NCBI RefSeq assembly: GCF_900086985.1
Contig: NZ_LT593974.1
Coordinates: 3,410,001 to 3,474,000 of the forward strand
DNA: 64,000 nt
From: Halomonas sp. HL-93
Lineage (GTDB): Bacteria; Pseudomonadota; Gammaproteobacteria; Pseudomonadales; Halomonadaceae
Direction: 5' to 3'
A model generated the notes under the pieces. That model searched no databases. It was not told the DNA's origin and saw only the letters and a list, made by a program, of their open reading frames with translations. Made by a program: the position numbers and the translations under genes. Shown piece after piece: positions 45,172 to 54,383 of the stretch; the first letter of the stretch is position 1; the number at the start of each line of letters is the position of its first letter.

Positions 45172-46554
45172 ATGCAGAAGCTACTGTTATTAAGCCGACG
45201 AGATTTGCTAAAGGTAGGGTCTGGAATGGGATTTGGTTGTTTGCTGCCAGCCGGCATGACATCTGCTAGCACGCTACACACTCAGGCCCATGTAGTGATA
45301 CTTGGGGGTGGCGCGTCGGGTATTGCGATGGCTAGCCGACTCACCAGGCGGCTACGAGGAGGCAAAATCACGTTGGTAGAACCAAGAGAAACTCATCACT
45401 ACCAACCCGGCTGGACAATGGTTGCTTCCGGCGTTTGGAACGCCGGCAAAACGATGCGTCCTAACGCAGACTTTATGCCGCGAGGTGTTAACTGGGTCCG
45501 TGAGATTGCAGTCAGCGTTGATGCAGACAACAAACGTATTGGTCTGGCTAGTGGTTCAACAATTGAATATGACTTCTTGATTGTTGCCACAGGCATTCAA
45601 TTAAATTACGGCTTAATTGATGGCATGTCGCCAGAACTGATAGGTCAGCACGGGATTGGCAGCGTATACGCCAGCATTGAAGGCGCGTCTCGCACCAATC
45701 AAACCATCGAAAGTTGGCTAGCAAGCGGCCAAGGAAAGGGCATTTTTACAGCGGCACCCACCCCTGTGAAATGTGCAGGTGCGCCACTTAAAATGACGTT
45801 TACGACACTTAGTCGATTGGAAGAATCTGGCCGTAGGGAGCGTTTTGCCGTGGAATATATGGCTCCTGGCACCGATCTATTTTCCCAGCCATGGGTAGAT
45901 GAGTTTGTTAAGCAGCGGTTTGATGAGCAGGGGGTCAAACGGCGTCATCATTACCGCTTATCTGCCATCGACCCGCAAGCCAAACAGGCTGAGTTTGCTT
46001 TTGTTGGACCTGAAAGCGAGTTCACTTCGCACCATGAACTACGTGAAGCTGAGTTCAAACGTGATAATCTGCCAACCGTAATCACAGACTATGATTTTAT
46101 TCACGTGGTACCTCCCATGAGCGCTCACGATTTTATCAAAAACAGCGCTCTCATTGCTCAGGATGGCCCTTTCAGAGGCGAGTGGTTAGACGTCGATATC
46201 CATACCATGCAGCACAATCGCTATCCCGAAGTGTTTGGCATTGGTGATGTCATTGGTGCGCCCATCAACAAAACGGCTGCTAGTGTCAAGGCGCAAGCAC
46301 CCGTTGTAGAAGAAAACCTGCTTTCCGTCATGCAGGGCAACCTCCCATCTGCACGCCACACTGGCTATACCTCATGCCCCATGATCACGGGGATCGGCAA
46401 AGCCATGTTGGTGGAGTTTGGATACGCGGACGACTTCGCCTTCATGCCGTCTTTCCCATTTATTGACCCTAAAGACGAATCTTGGGTTACCTGGGTCATG
46501 AAAGATCGTATGCTGCAGCCCGCTTACTACGCCGTTCTTGAAGGCCAAGCATAA
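45172..46554 (+). CDS. Sulfide:quinone oxidoreductase-like flavoprotein, Tat-exported
   Basis: A 460-residue FAD protein. The N terminus has a twin-arginine signal SRRDLLKVGSGMGF (Arg9-Arg10), then HVVILGGGASGIAMASRL. Two cysteines sit where SQR places its redox pair: Cys201 in PVKCAGAPLKMTF and Cys402 in YTSCPMITG; the GIGDVIGAPINKTAASVKAQ block binds FAD. It would oxidise sulfide to polysulfide and pass electrons to quinone at the periplasmic face. FccB of flavocytochrome c is the alternative, but no cytochrome subunit follows. A small membrane protein follows 13 bp later. Confidence 0.84.
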   Translation: MQKLLLLSRRDLLKVGSGMGFGCLLPAGMTSASTLHTQAHVVILGGGASGIAMASRLTRRLRGGKITLVEPRETHHYQPGWTMVASGVWNAGKTMRPNADFMPRGVNWVREIAVSVDADNKRIGLASGSTIEYDFLIVATGIQLNYGLIDGMSPELIGQHGIGSVYASIEGASRTNQTIESWLASGQGKGIFTAAPTPVKCAGAPLKMTFTTLSRLEESGRRERFAVEYMAPGTDLFSQPWVDEFVKQRFDEQGVKRRHHYRLSAIDPQAKQAEFAFVGPESEFTSHHELREAEFKRDNLPTVITDYDFIHVVPPMSAHDFIKNSALIAQDGPFRGEWLDVDIHTMQHNRYPEVFGIGDVIGAPINKTAASVKAQAPVVEENLLSVMQGNLPSARHTGYTSCPMITGIGKAMLVEFGYADDFAFMPSFPFIDPKDESWVTWVMKDRMLQPAYYAVLEGQA

Positions 46555-46567
46555 AGGAGAATCTGCT

Positions 46568-46909
46568 ATGACCATCAGTGGTATATTCACCATACTAATG
46601 TATGCGCTTGCACCCTTCACATGGCTACTGGTAGTGGGCTCCATTGTTGTCATTAGCCTACACCTGCTCGCTTACCTGCGTGGCTATCAGATAACTCAAC
46701 ACCGTAGTCGGTATGCCACGATGCTCGCCATACTTATCGGGTTATCAGCGCTCGCTTGGGTTCCTTGGCTCACTCATTCAACACTTGCCAATGTAGCAAC
46801 TTTATTTGATTGGGTTGCATTAACCGCCGGTATTGTCGCTATCTTTTTCATTTCATTAGTGATCTTACATCCCTTGAGCTACTTAATCAGTCTTCTCCGT
46901 GAAGGTTGA
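46568..46909 (+). CDS. Small membrane protein paired with the SQR-like gene
   Basis: A 113-residue protein with three hydrophobic segments (about residues 8-35, 48-66 and 78-105) and no recognised domain. The ATG at 46568 is fixed by AAAGGAG 8 bp upstream. It starts 13 bp after the flavoprotein gene, so co-expression is almost certain, and it could anchor the exported flavoprotein or pass electrons to quinone. Confidence 0.7.
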   Translation: MTISGIFTILMYALAPFTWLLVVGSIVVISLHLLAYLRGYQITQHRSRYATMLAILIGLSALAWVPWLTHSTLANVATLFDWVALTAGIVAIFFISLVILHPLSYLISLLREG

Positions 46910-47397
46910 TTGCATTTGGAAAGGCCGTCAATTGGCAACCAATGAAGCATTTTTTGCTGGTTGACTGACTCGTTCAACTTTGCCGTATCGATGCCATAGT
47001 GTTCGCCAAAAGATCAACATTATTTGAATGTCTCGCTGGCCTGCCAAACCCCGAGTGACAGGCCTAAAACATGGCAAGATGGCCTATCCAAAATGACGCT
47101 GACAGCACCCTGCCCGCAGCAAATCATCGACAGCAAGCAAGAAAAACAGTACCTAATTCTTGGTTGTCCTCGTTTCCACGCGCAACGTTGTAAAAAAATA
47201 CACGTCGATAGCACATAGATCATTGCTGGCAGGCACTAGCCACCCCTCTCGAACCATGATGCGACAATACGCCATCACTGATTTTACCAATCTCGCGTGC
47301 TTCCCCAAGCCTGTCTACTGTATAATTTAAAAAAGTAATAAGCATATTACCTAAATAAATATAAAACTATGTCTCAATAACATGGTATAGACGATCT
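46910..47397. other. Non-coding stretch before the IS3 element
   Basis: No gene is supported. Short frames at 47020-47223 on both strands have Cys-rich translations but no recognisable family or ribosome site. The last 120 bp are very AT-rich. Confidence 0.4.
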
Positions 47398-47462
47398 GAT
47401 CCGCCCCACTGATTCTGGACACCGCGTTAAGCGAGTACAATCCGCTTATGAGGTGATCCACG

Positions 47463-47744
47463 ATGAGCAAACAAAAGCGCAACCGCTATTCCGATGAGTT
47501 CAAGGCCGAAGCGCTGAAACTCGCAGAAAGAACCAGCGTTGCCAGCGCCGCCCGAGAACTGGGTATCCATGAATCGCAGATCTATGGTTGGCGTTCGGCA
47601 GCGAAAAAGAAGGCCAACGTCTCCGAGCGCGAGTCTGAACTGGCTGCCGAGAACGCCCGGCTGAAGCGCCAAATGGCCGAGCGTGAAGAGGAGCTGGCCA
47701 TATTAAAAAAGGCGGCGACCTACTTCGCCAAGAACCAAAAGTGA
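47463..47744 (+). CDS. IS3-family transposase OrfA
   Basis: A 93-residue DNA-binding subunit: helix-turn-helix KRNRYSDEFKAEALKLAERT...AARELGIHESQIYGWR, then a leucine-zipper coiled coil (ESELAAENARLKRQMAEREEELAILKKAA). An A6GG run at 47705-47712 inside the coiled coil is the expected slippage site for the OrfAB fusion. Intact by itself. Confidence 0.9.
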   Translation: MSKQKRNRYSDEFKAEALKLAERTSVASAARELGIHESQIYGWRSAAKKKANVSERESELAAENARLKRQMAEREEELAILKKAATYFAKNQK

Positions 47745-48507
47745 AGCGTTACAGCTTCATGCTTGAGCACAGTCACAGGTTTTCCGTGATCCGGATGGCG
47801 TCTGTGCTCGGGGTCTCGCGAAGTGGGTATTACACATGGCAGAAGACTCGGTTTCAGCCCAGCCAACTGGAGCAAGCCAGGGAAAGGCTTGATCCCAGAG
47901 CAAGCGGCGCAATGGCGCCCGACGCATCCAGGCCACGCTGGCGGCTGATGGCCACCCTTATGATGTCAAAACGATAGGGGCCAGTATGCGGCGCCTATCG
48001 TTGGTGCCGAAGGCCGCCCGCAAGTTCGTCGTCACCACAGACAGCGACCACAGCTTGCCTGTGGCGCCCAACTTACTGGGGCAAGACTTTGAGGCGACCG
48101 CCGCGAACAAGAAATGGGCCGGTGACATCACGTACTTGATGAGCTCTGAAGGCTGGTTTTATCTGGCCGTCATCATTGACCTGTACTCGCGCTCTGTCAC
48201 CGGTTGGTCCATGAATACCAGGATGACCGCAGACCTGGTCTGCGATGCGTTGGAAATGGCATTGTGGCGACGCAATTTCCTCACAAGAGCGATCTGTCAC
48301 AGCGACCAGGGAAGCCAGTACTGTTCCCGCGCCTACCGGGATCGGCTGCGAACGCATCAGTTGCGTCAAAGTATGAGCCGTAAAGGCAACTGCTGGGACA
48401 ACGCTTGCGTGGAAAGCTTCTTCCATTCAATGAAAGTAGAAGCAATCCACTACGAGCCGATGATGAACCGGGAGTCGCTTTGCCAGCATGTGTTCGAATA
48501 CACCTAA
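47741..48507 (+). pseudogene. IS3-family transposase OrfB, frameshifted and truncated
   Basis: The catalytic integrase subunit. It opens at a GTG overlapping orfA (KRYSFMLEHSHRFSVIRMAS) but loses frame near 47895; the correct continuation RRNGARRIQATLAADGHPYD is found one frame over. The DDE core follows: GDITYL, AVIIDLYSR, CHSDQGSQYCS, and SMSRKGNCWDNACVESFFHSMKVE. It stops at FEYT, missing the C-terminal tail. Not functional as it stands. Confidence 0.85.
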
Positions 48508-48508
48508 T

Positions 48509-48943
48509 CTAGTGACGCATGACTTTTAGGTTTTGATGAATCCAAGTCACAAGCTGCGCTTCCGATGACGCTCCGACAAGACGTGCTATCTCTTTACCAC
48601 CTTCGAACAGGATTAGCGTGGGAATACTGCGAATATTGTAAAGCGCGTTGGCCGCCGGTGCGGCGTCGCTATCCACTTTGACAAATCGAACCCCTGGCAT
48701 CTGCCTAGCTGTAGCGGCGAAACTAGGTGCCATTGCCTTGCATGGGCCACACCAGGCTGCCCAGAAGTCTACTAGTACAGGTAATTCTGTACCTGAAATA
48801 AACTTATGTAGAGTGGTATCACTGAGGCTCACAGGCTCAGCATTCATCAACGCAGTCTTGCACCGTCCGCAAACAGGCGAATCGTGCAATCGTTCGGCTT
48901 GTATACGGTTAGTAGTTCCACATGAAGGGCAGACCAGCTGCAT
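48509..48943 (-). CDS. trxC: Thioredoxin 2 (TrxC)
   Basis: A 144-residue cytoplasmic thioredoxin with an N-terminal zinc-finger extension (VCPSCGTTN...PVCGRCKTAL) and the active site WAAWCGPCKAMAP, followed by the cis-Pro SIPTLILFEGG. The family is induced by oxidative stress and resists oxidation because of the zinc domain. Its stop lies one base from the end of the truncated IS3 element, so the 3' untranslated region has been replaced. Confidence 0.94.
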   Translation of the reverse strand: MQLVCPSCGTTNRIQAERLHDSPVCGRCKTALMNAEPVSLSDTTLHKFISGTELPVLVDFWAAWCGPCKAMAPSFAATARQMPGVRFVKVDSDAAPAANALYNIRSIPTLILFEGGKEIARLVGASSEAQLVTWIHQNLKVMRH

Positions 48944-49201
48944 ACCAGAATTCCTTATAGTTTCGAGTTACTTTGACACTCTATCTATTTGCCTTATGAG
49001 CGATAATACGCTTTTTAAATCATATCAAACTCAACTACTAAAAACTCTTCCTGAGAAAACTATATACCTTTTTACAGAGGATTCGGTGCAGAAAACCTTC
49101 CAGGTTTAGTCTGGCGTTAAACAAGAAAATGCAAACACGCAGGGCCATCGAACTAATACGGTCAATCTAATAGCCCTGCAAAATATCTGAGCACCACTGA
49201 A

Positions 49202-49852
49202 TTAAGTTCTTATATTGTCCGTTACAGTCCATACGCCGGGAGAGTTCCATACCGCGTGGTTTATCAAGTCTCTTTCCACTAAACTATCTACCTTACCACT
49301 AATTTTAACATCGTGATCATGGACTTCCACTTTAATCGCATTAGCATCTTGGATAGCCTTTCGTTTAAGTGAGTTTTCAATATCAACTCTAACTGCCGCA
49401 GCAGAAAGGTTAGGCTTAATAACAATTTGATTACTCACACCAACCACACCTGCTAAGTAACGTATAGATGTTTCCGCTAAGCGACGTTGATAATCCCAAG
49501 GCACCATACCGGAAAGAGTCACCCAGCCGTTTTCAACCATTACTTTTAATGGGTCATTTGGAACGAATATATTCCACTCTAGTGTGTTTTTAACAGCACG
49601 AGCGATATCCGCATCTGTACGCTTTGCATTACCCGGTAGTTTTACATCAATTTCTATGGCAACACCCTTCACACCGCTGACACGCTGCGCTGCCGTTTCA
49701 GCATGCCATTTTTCTGCATAGCTATCGACATGGCCCGCCAAAGTTACAATGCCACCTTTAACTTCTACTCCAATATCTGAAGCACGAACGGATGGCTCCC
49801 ATCCGAGCTCAGCAAGTACATCTTTTTGAATTTGAGCGTCTGATTTCAACAT
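49202..49852 (-). CDS. BON-domain protein (OsmY-like, three BON repeats)
   Basis: A protein of about 216 residues with three BON domains, each with the VxVxxGxVxLxGxV pattern: IGVEVKGGIVTLAGHVDSY, LKVMVENGWVTLSGMVPWD and IKVEVHDHDVKISGKVDSL. BON domains bind phospholipid, and OsmY-like proteins accumulate under osmotic stress, but no signal peptide is visible, so this one is likely cytoplasmic. I chose the ATG at 49852 with AAGGAA upstream. It sits upstream of the Hsp20 gene's stop in the stress island. Confidence 0.85.
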   Translation of the reverse strand: MLKSDAQIQKDVLAELGWEPSVRASDIGVEVKGGIVTLAGHVDSYAEKWHAETAAQRVSGVKGVAIEIDVKLPGNAKRTDADIARAVKNTLEWNIFVPNDPLKVMVENGWVTLSGMVPWDYQRRLAETSIRYLAGVVGVSNQIVIKPNLSAAAVRVDIENSLKRKAIQDANAIKVEVHDHDVKISGKVDSLVERDLINHAVWNSPGVWTVTDNIRT

Positions 49853-49969
49853 AGCAGTATTCCTTTTATTCGATAGATAAATTATTCGTCGCAACATGGT
49901 ATTTCATTACCTATTTACGACACCCTGTCTAAGCGAAGATATCACTTCACATTTTACAAAGACGTATAT

Positions 49970-50473
49970 TCAACTGACCTCTAACTTCCGCCTTAATGGT
50001 TGTTTAACTTTAGGCAATGTTATTGTTAGTATGCCGTCTTTAAATTTGGCGTCTGCATGTTGCGTATCTACCTCAACAGGCAAACCAATCGTTCTTGAAA
50101 AAGAACCTTGCCAAATTTCTGAATGATAATATTCATCCTTTTTCTCGTCTGCCTTACCAGAACGCTCACACTTCAACATCAAGGAATGTTCTGTGACTTC
50201 AATGACTAAATCCTTACGATCAACCCCTGGCATTTCAGCACGCACGATAATTTCTTTTTCACGATCAATAATGTCCACTTTTGGATTGTGCTGCCCAAAA
50301 AAACCAAGACGCTCTTTTACCGAATCATCTTTAAAAAAAGGTTTCATCCAGTTTCGCTCAAAAAAGCCTTCCATCATTCGATCAAACTCTTCCAATGGGC
50401 TTGAAAAGCGACTGGCAGGCATTTTACTTGCATCTGGAACAGACACATCAGACTTGGTAGATGATTTTGCCAT
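49970..50473 (-). CDS. Hsp20/alpha-crystallin small heat shock protein
   Basis: A 167-residue ATP-independent holdase. The alpha-crystallin domain spans about residues 60-160: NPKVDIIDREKEIIVRAEMPGVDRKDLVIEV, SEIWQGSFSRTIGLPVEVD and KFKDGILTITLPK. The N-terminal arm FDRMMEGFFERNWMKPF is typical. It lies in the same orientation as the BON gene. Confidence 0.93.
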   Translation of the reverse strand: MAKSSTKSDVSVPDASKMPASRFSSPLEEFDRMMEGFFERNWMKPFFKDDSVKERLGFFGQHNPKVDIIDREKEIIVRAEMPGVDRKDLVIEVTEHSLMLKCERSGKADEKKDEYYHSEIWQGSFSRTIGLPVEVDTQHADAKFKDGILTITLPKVKQPLRRKLEVS

Positions 50474-50841
50474 TTCGATACTCCTTATTTATACGGGCCT
50501 GAGTCATAGTTAAAAACCACTTTCTATTTATAGTCCAGCCACTCTTCTTTTGAAGCATGACAAACATACCAAAAAAGCACTATCTTGAGACAAAATTGAC
50601 ATAGAGCAAAAAATATCGCTTTTTTATAATGATAAAAAACCACTTATTTTTCTTTAAATTTCACTAAGATAATATATTTTAAAAATTTTTTACCTAGACA
50701 ACTTTATAAAAAAGGGGCATTAGCTACATACACAGCCAAAAATAACTATCATAATTATATTCATAACCATCTTACATATTGGTTGATTAATATTGGATGG
50801 CTATTTCGATTCTCACTCATCGGTTTTTAAGGATAATATGC
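50474..50841. other. AT-rich intergenic region between hsp20 and phaC
   Basis: No gene is supported. The DNA is far more AT-rich than the backbone and has several A/T tracts, as expected for divergent stress promoters. I could not assign a firm -35/-10 pair or a heat-shock element. Confidence 0.4.
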
Positions 50842-52569
50842 ATGTTTTTCAACGACAACCAGCACCAAAATATGGACAGACTGGTGCGTGCTTCACTGGC
50901 TGGAATGACATTGGGCATTTCTCCGGCATCAGTAATGTTAACTTACTTGGACTGGCTATCTAGCACGGCGCTTTCGCCCGGAACGCAATCTTTGTTACTG
51001 CAAAAAGCCATCAAGAAACAGCTCCGCTTGTTATCTTGGGCTAGCCATTCGGCCTTTGACCCAAATGCGAGCCCTTGTATTGACCCCTTACCTCAAGACC
51101 GACGTTTTCGCGATCCTAGCTGGCGCTACTATCCCTATAACTTGCTTTACCAAGGTTTTCTGCTGCAGCAGCAGTGGTGGTACAACGCCACTACCAACGT
51201 CAGTGGTCTCTCCCCTCATCACGAGCGGGCCGTAGAGTTTGGCGCTCGCCAATGGCTTGACGTGTTTTCACCCTCCAACTACTTAATGACTAATCCCGTT
51301 GTATTAAAAAACACCTTTTTCAGCGGAGGGACCAACTTGGTTCAGGGAATGCAACACTACTATGAAGATCTCCAGAATCATTATCTTGGCAAAAGGCCAG
51401 CCGGTACTGAAGAGTATATAGTCGGGCAGGATGTAGCGATCACACCAGGTAAAGTCGTGTATCGCAATCATCTGATCGAACTGATCCAGTACACGCCTAC
51501 CACGGATAAGGTGCACGCTATTCCGACGCTGATCGTGCCAGCGTGGATCATGAAGTATTACATCCTCGACCTCTCACCTCACAACTCGCTAGTCAAGTAC
51601 CTGGTTGATCATGGTCATACCGTGTTTATGATTTCCTGGCGTAATCCAACCGCCGAGGATCGTAATATCGGCATGGATGACTATCGCCAGCAAGGCATTT
51701 CAGAGAGTCTCGATATTATCCGGCACCTCATTCCCAATCAGAAGGTACATGGTGTCGGCTACTGTTTAGGCGGAACGCTGCTAGCCATTACTGCAGCGAC
51801 GATGGCGCGTAATAACGATGATCGCTTAGCGTCGATGACACTATTTGCCGCACAGACCGATTTTCGAGAAGCTGGCGAACTAATGTTATTTATCGATGAG
51901 AAGCAACTCGCTTTCCTTGAAGATATGATGTGGTCTCAGGGCATTCTTGATACCAAACAAATGTCAGGAGCATTTCAGATTCTTCGTTCTAACGATTTGG
52001 TATGGTCTCGAATTGTAAATGAATATCTGCTGGGCACGAGAAATCCCATTAACGACTTAATGGCCTGGAATACTGACGCAACGCGCATGCCCTACCGCAT
52101 GCATTCAGAATATTTACGCAACCTTTTTTTAAATAATGATTTAGCCGAAGGCCGATTTAGAGTAGATGACCGTCCGGTAGCGCTTAGCGATATACAGGTA
52201 CCCATATTTTGCGTTGGAACAGAATGGGATCATGTTGCTCCGTGGCGATCTACTTATAGATTGAACCTGCTTTCAGATGCACCCGAAATTACTTTTCTAC
52301 TTACCAGCGGTGGCCATAACGCAGGCATTATCAGCCCTCCCGGATACACTCACCGGCATTATCGTATGACGACGTCATATGAGAACGATATTTACATTGA
52401 CCCCGACACTTGGTTACAGAGTACCGTTATTCACCCAGGTTCTTGGTGGAACGCTTGGCAAACTTGGTTAGCAGACAAATCAGGTCCTTTTAACAAAGCA
52501 CCTAAGGTTGGGTCGACAACTTATATACCGATAGAAGATGCTCCTGGCAGTTATGTAAAGCAAAAATAA
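50842..52569 (+). CDS. phaC: Poly(3-hydroxyalkanoate) synthase
   Basis: A 575-residue class I-like PHA synthase that polymerises 3-hydroxyacyl-CoA on granules. The alpha/beta-hydrolase core carries the modified lipase box GYCLGGT (Cys308), Asp463 in GTEWDHVAPW and His492 in TSGGHNAGI, forming the catalytic triad. The N-terminal WWYNATTNVSGL and PVVLKNTFFSGGTNLVQGM blocks and the WRNPT motif fit the family. The ATG at 50842 follows AAGGATA. It is far from phaB and lies among stress genes, with a phasin-like gene 7.5 kb downstream. Confidence 0.92.
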   Translation: MFFNDNQHQNMDRLVRASLAGMTLGISPASVMLTYLDWLSSTALSPGTQSLLLQKAIKKQLRLLSWASHSAFDPNASPCIDPLPQDRRFRDPSWRYYPYNLLYQGFLLQQQWWYNATTNVSGLSPHHERAVEFGARQWLDVFSPSNYLMTNPVVLKNTFFSGGTNLVQGMQHYYEDLQNHYLGKRPAGTEEYIVGQDVAITPGKVVYRNHLIELIQYTPTTDKVHAIPTLIVPAWIMKYYILDLSPHNSLVKYLVDHGHTVFMISWRNPTAEDRNIGMDDYRQQGISESLDIIRHLIPNQKVHGVGYCLGGTLLAITAATMARNNDDRLASMTLFAAQTDFREAGELMLFIDEKQLAFLEDMMWSQGILDTKQMSGAFQILRSNDLVWSRIVNEYLLGTRNPINDLMAWNTDATRMPYRMHSEYLRNLFLNNDLAEGRFRVDDRPVALSDIQVPIFCVGTEWDHVAPWRSTYRLNLLSDAPEITFLLTSGGHNAGIISPPGYTHRHYRMTTSYENDIYIDPDTWLQSTVIHPGSWWNAWQTWLADKSGPFNKAPKVGSTTYIPIEDAPGSYVKQK

Positions 52570-52920
52570 AAAAATTTATTTTTATCAATAGCCTTTAATT
52601 AAATTAAACATCAAGAACCTACTATCAGCAATTAAAGAAAAACACTAAGCATAAAAAACTGCATGCATCATCATTCACCTTATTAAAATTATTGACAAGG
52701 AAGGTAACGCAAGCATCAAAATAAATCAGCCATCTAGCAGAATTGCATACCACAAAAACTCAACCTTCTGTTTTATATGCTTTTATTTTAATAAATAATA
52801 ATAGTTGCAGTTTATAGAAAAACACCTAATATTAATTATTGCATAATAATTTTAAAATCAACTCAAAAATGACTACCAAAAAATAATTTATCTTCAAATA
52901 TTTAAAAGGAGGGCTTTAAA
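52570..52920. other. Very AT-rich gap before the Crp/Fnr gene
   Basis: No gene is supported. Most of the 351 bp are A/T, a composition typical of H-NS/MvaT-type silenced foreign DNA. The final AAAGGAGGG is the ribosome site of the Crp/Fnr gene. Confidence 0.4.
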
Positions 52921-53613
52921 ATGGACGCACTATCTCCTTCAAATAGAAAAAAAGAGAATGCATATTACCATTCCGGCACATCCATCATAGAAGATTTAAA
53001 TAACTTAACTCAACCTTCATTTATCTTAAATAAAAGAAATATTTTAATACATCAAGGCCGTCCTTTTCAAGGTTTATACGTAGTCCATTGCGGCACATTA
53101 AAACAATTGGATTATAGGAAAAAGGGTGAAGAAACACTTACTCATTTTTTCCTACCCGGTGATATAATTGGACTGGATGCTATCGAAGATGGATTTTATA
53201 GCGGAAGTGTCACTGCTATTGAAACATCGGGCCTGCTACCTATACCTTTTAGCTGTATTGAGGAGTTACTCAACACTCACTCTCAACACATACGATTGTT
53301 GCGCTGCTTAAGTAAAGCTATTCGCTACGCTCACACCCGAATGTGGCAAATAGTAAACCAGCCATCAGATGCAAGGTTGGCCTTTTTTGTCATTGATATG
53401 TCATGTCACTTTCAAGCCCGGGGCTATTCGCCATACTGTTTCAGACTAGCGATGTCGAGGCGAGAAATTGCTGCTTATCTATGTATGGCGTTAGAGACGC
53501 TCAGCCGCCTCATCAGTCGATTTCAACAGCAAGGTATTCTGTCAGCACGCGGCCATGAATACTGCATATTAAATCCAGAAGGCTTAGCCGCGATTGCTGA
53601 ACGACTCAAGTAA
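52921..53613 (+). CDS. Crp/Fnr family transcriptional regulator
   Basis: A 230-residue regulator: cyclic-nucleotide-type beta-roll (ILIHQGRPFQGLYVVHCGTLKQL, FFLPGDIIGLDAI), a long dimer helix and a C-terminal winged helix-turn-helix (SRREIAAYLCMALETLSRLISRFQQQGIL). The recognition helix ETLSRLISRF is FNR-like (E..SR), predicting a TTGAT/C-N4-A/GTCAA site. The N terminus lacks the four cysteines of true FNR, so it does not bind an iron-sulfur cluster there. It probably controls the surrounding stress genes. Confidence 0.9.
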   Translation: MDALSPSNRKKENAYYHSGTSIIEDLNNLTQPSFILNKRNILIHQGRPFQGLYVVHCGTLKQLDYRKKGEETLTHFFLPGDIIGLDAIEDGFYSGSVTAIETSGLLPIPFSCIEELLNTHSQHIRLLRCLSKAIRYAHTRMWQIVNQPSDARLAFFVIDMSCHFQARGYSPYCFRLAMSRREIAAYLCMALETLSRLISRFQQQGILSARGHEYCILNPEGLAAIAERLK

Positions 53614-53682
53614 AACTAAAGCTGAATTATAGGTCATGCTACACACTGCTTATTAAAAAAAATCCCAAAGAAAACACTGTGT

Positions 53683-54361
53683 TTAAATAAGATCAAACTC
53701 GATTAGCCTTTTTCCTTGGCGTACCATAAAGGAAAGCACACTTGCCACAACTGCCCCTAACAAGGCTAACGCCATATCCTTCTGCGCATCCCATATATCC
53801 CCCTGGGCACCTAAATACGCTTGTCCCAACTCACTTGAAAGCATAATTGCCGCTAACCACTCAACAAGCTCATAAAGCGCCGCATGGGAAAGAATAATCA
53901 TTACGGGCACAACTCGGTTAAGGAAGGAGGCGATAAGAAAGTGGCGTTTCATGAGTTCTGTTATCAGCGGCAACAACAGCAACCCGCACAGGAAATGAAC
54001 CCACCGGTCATACTGATTACGATCAAAACCAAGACAGTGATCCAGCGAATAACCGAATAAAGTTTGCCACCATAGGTCGTAAGGGACTTTCGAATAGGTG
54101 TAATGGGCACCAACGGTGTGAAACATCAAGAAGGCAAACACGCCTCCCCACGCCCACCGAGAGACACCACCCCGATACCAGAACCTGGCCAGCACGGGCA
54201 TTACTGCAAGTACCAGCAAATTTTCCAATAAACCAGTCCTGACGAGAAACGGGATTCATAGCCAACCAAGTCCAGAAAATTACAAAACCGACAAACATAA
54301 AAACGGGATAGCGGTCATATTTTTCCGCGCCTTGGCCGTCAGGTTGCCTCATCCTCCACAC
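53683..54361 (-). pseudogene. DUF2238 (YjdF) membrane protein gene, frameshifted
   Basis: The first frame reads YDRYPVFMFVGFVIFWTWLAMNPVSRQDWFI and then loses homology. A second frame continues ENLLVLAVMPVLARFWYRGG to the end at 53683, with about five further hydrophobic segments and the FDRNQYDRWVHFLCGLLL and LYELVEWLAA blocks of DUF2238. Removing one G at 54225-54226 (ATTGGAAAAT to ATTGAAAAT) restores one YjdF-length protein. Either a recent mutation or a sequencing error. Confidence 0.8.
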
Positions 54362-54383
54362 ACGGTTATCTCCATTGTCTCTT

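Larger units (their letters stand above)
47398..48507 (+). mobile_element. IS3-family insertion sequence, 3'-truncated
   Basis: The left end begins TGATCCGCCCCACTGATTCT, a typical IS3-family terminal repeat. It holds orfA and a frameshifted orfB, whose reading ends at VFEYT, about 40 residues short of the usual end. No right terminal repeat is visible before the trxC stop codon one base later, so the right end has been deleted. Confidence 0.85.

Noticed and set aside
47020..47223. Cys-rich short frames on both strands before the IS3 element
   Set aside because: Opposing frames of similar length with no start signals or known motif; more likely chance.
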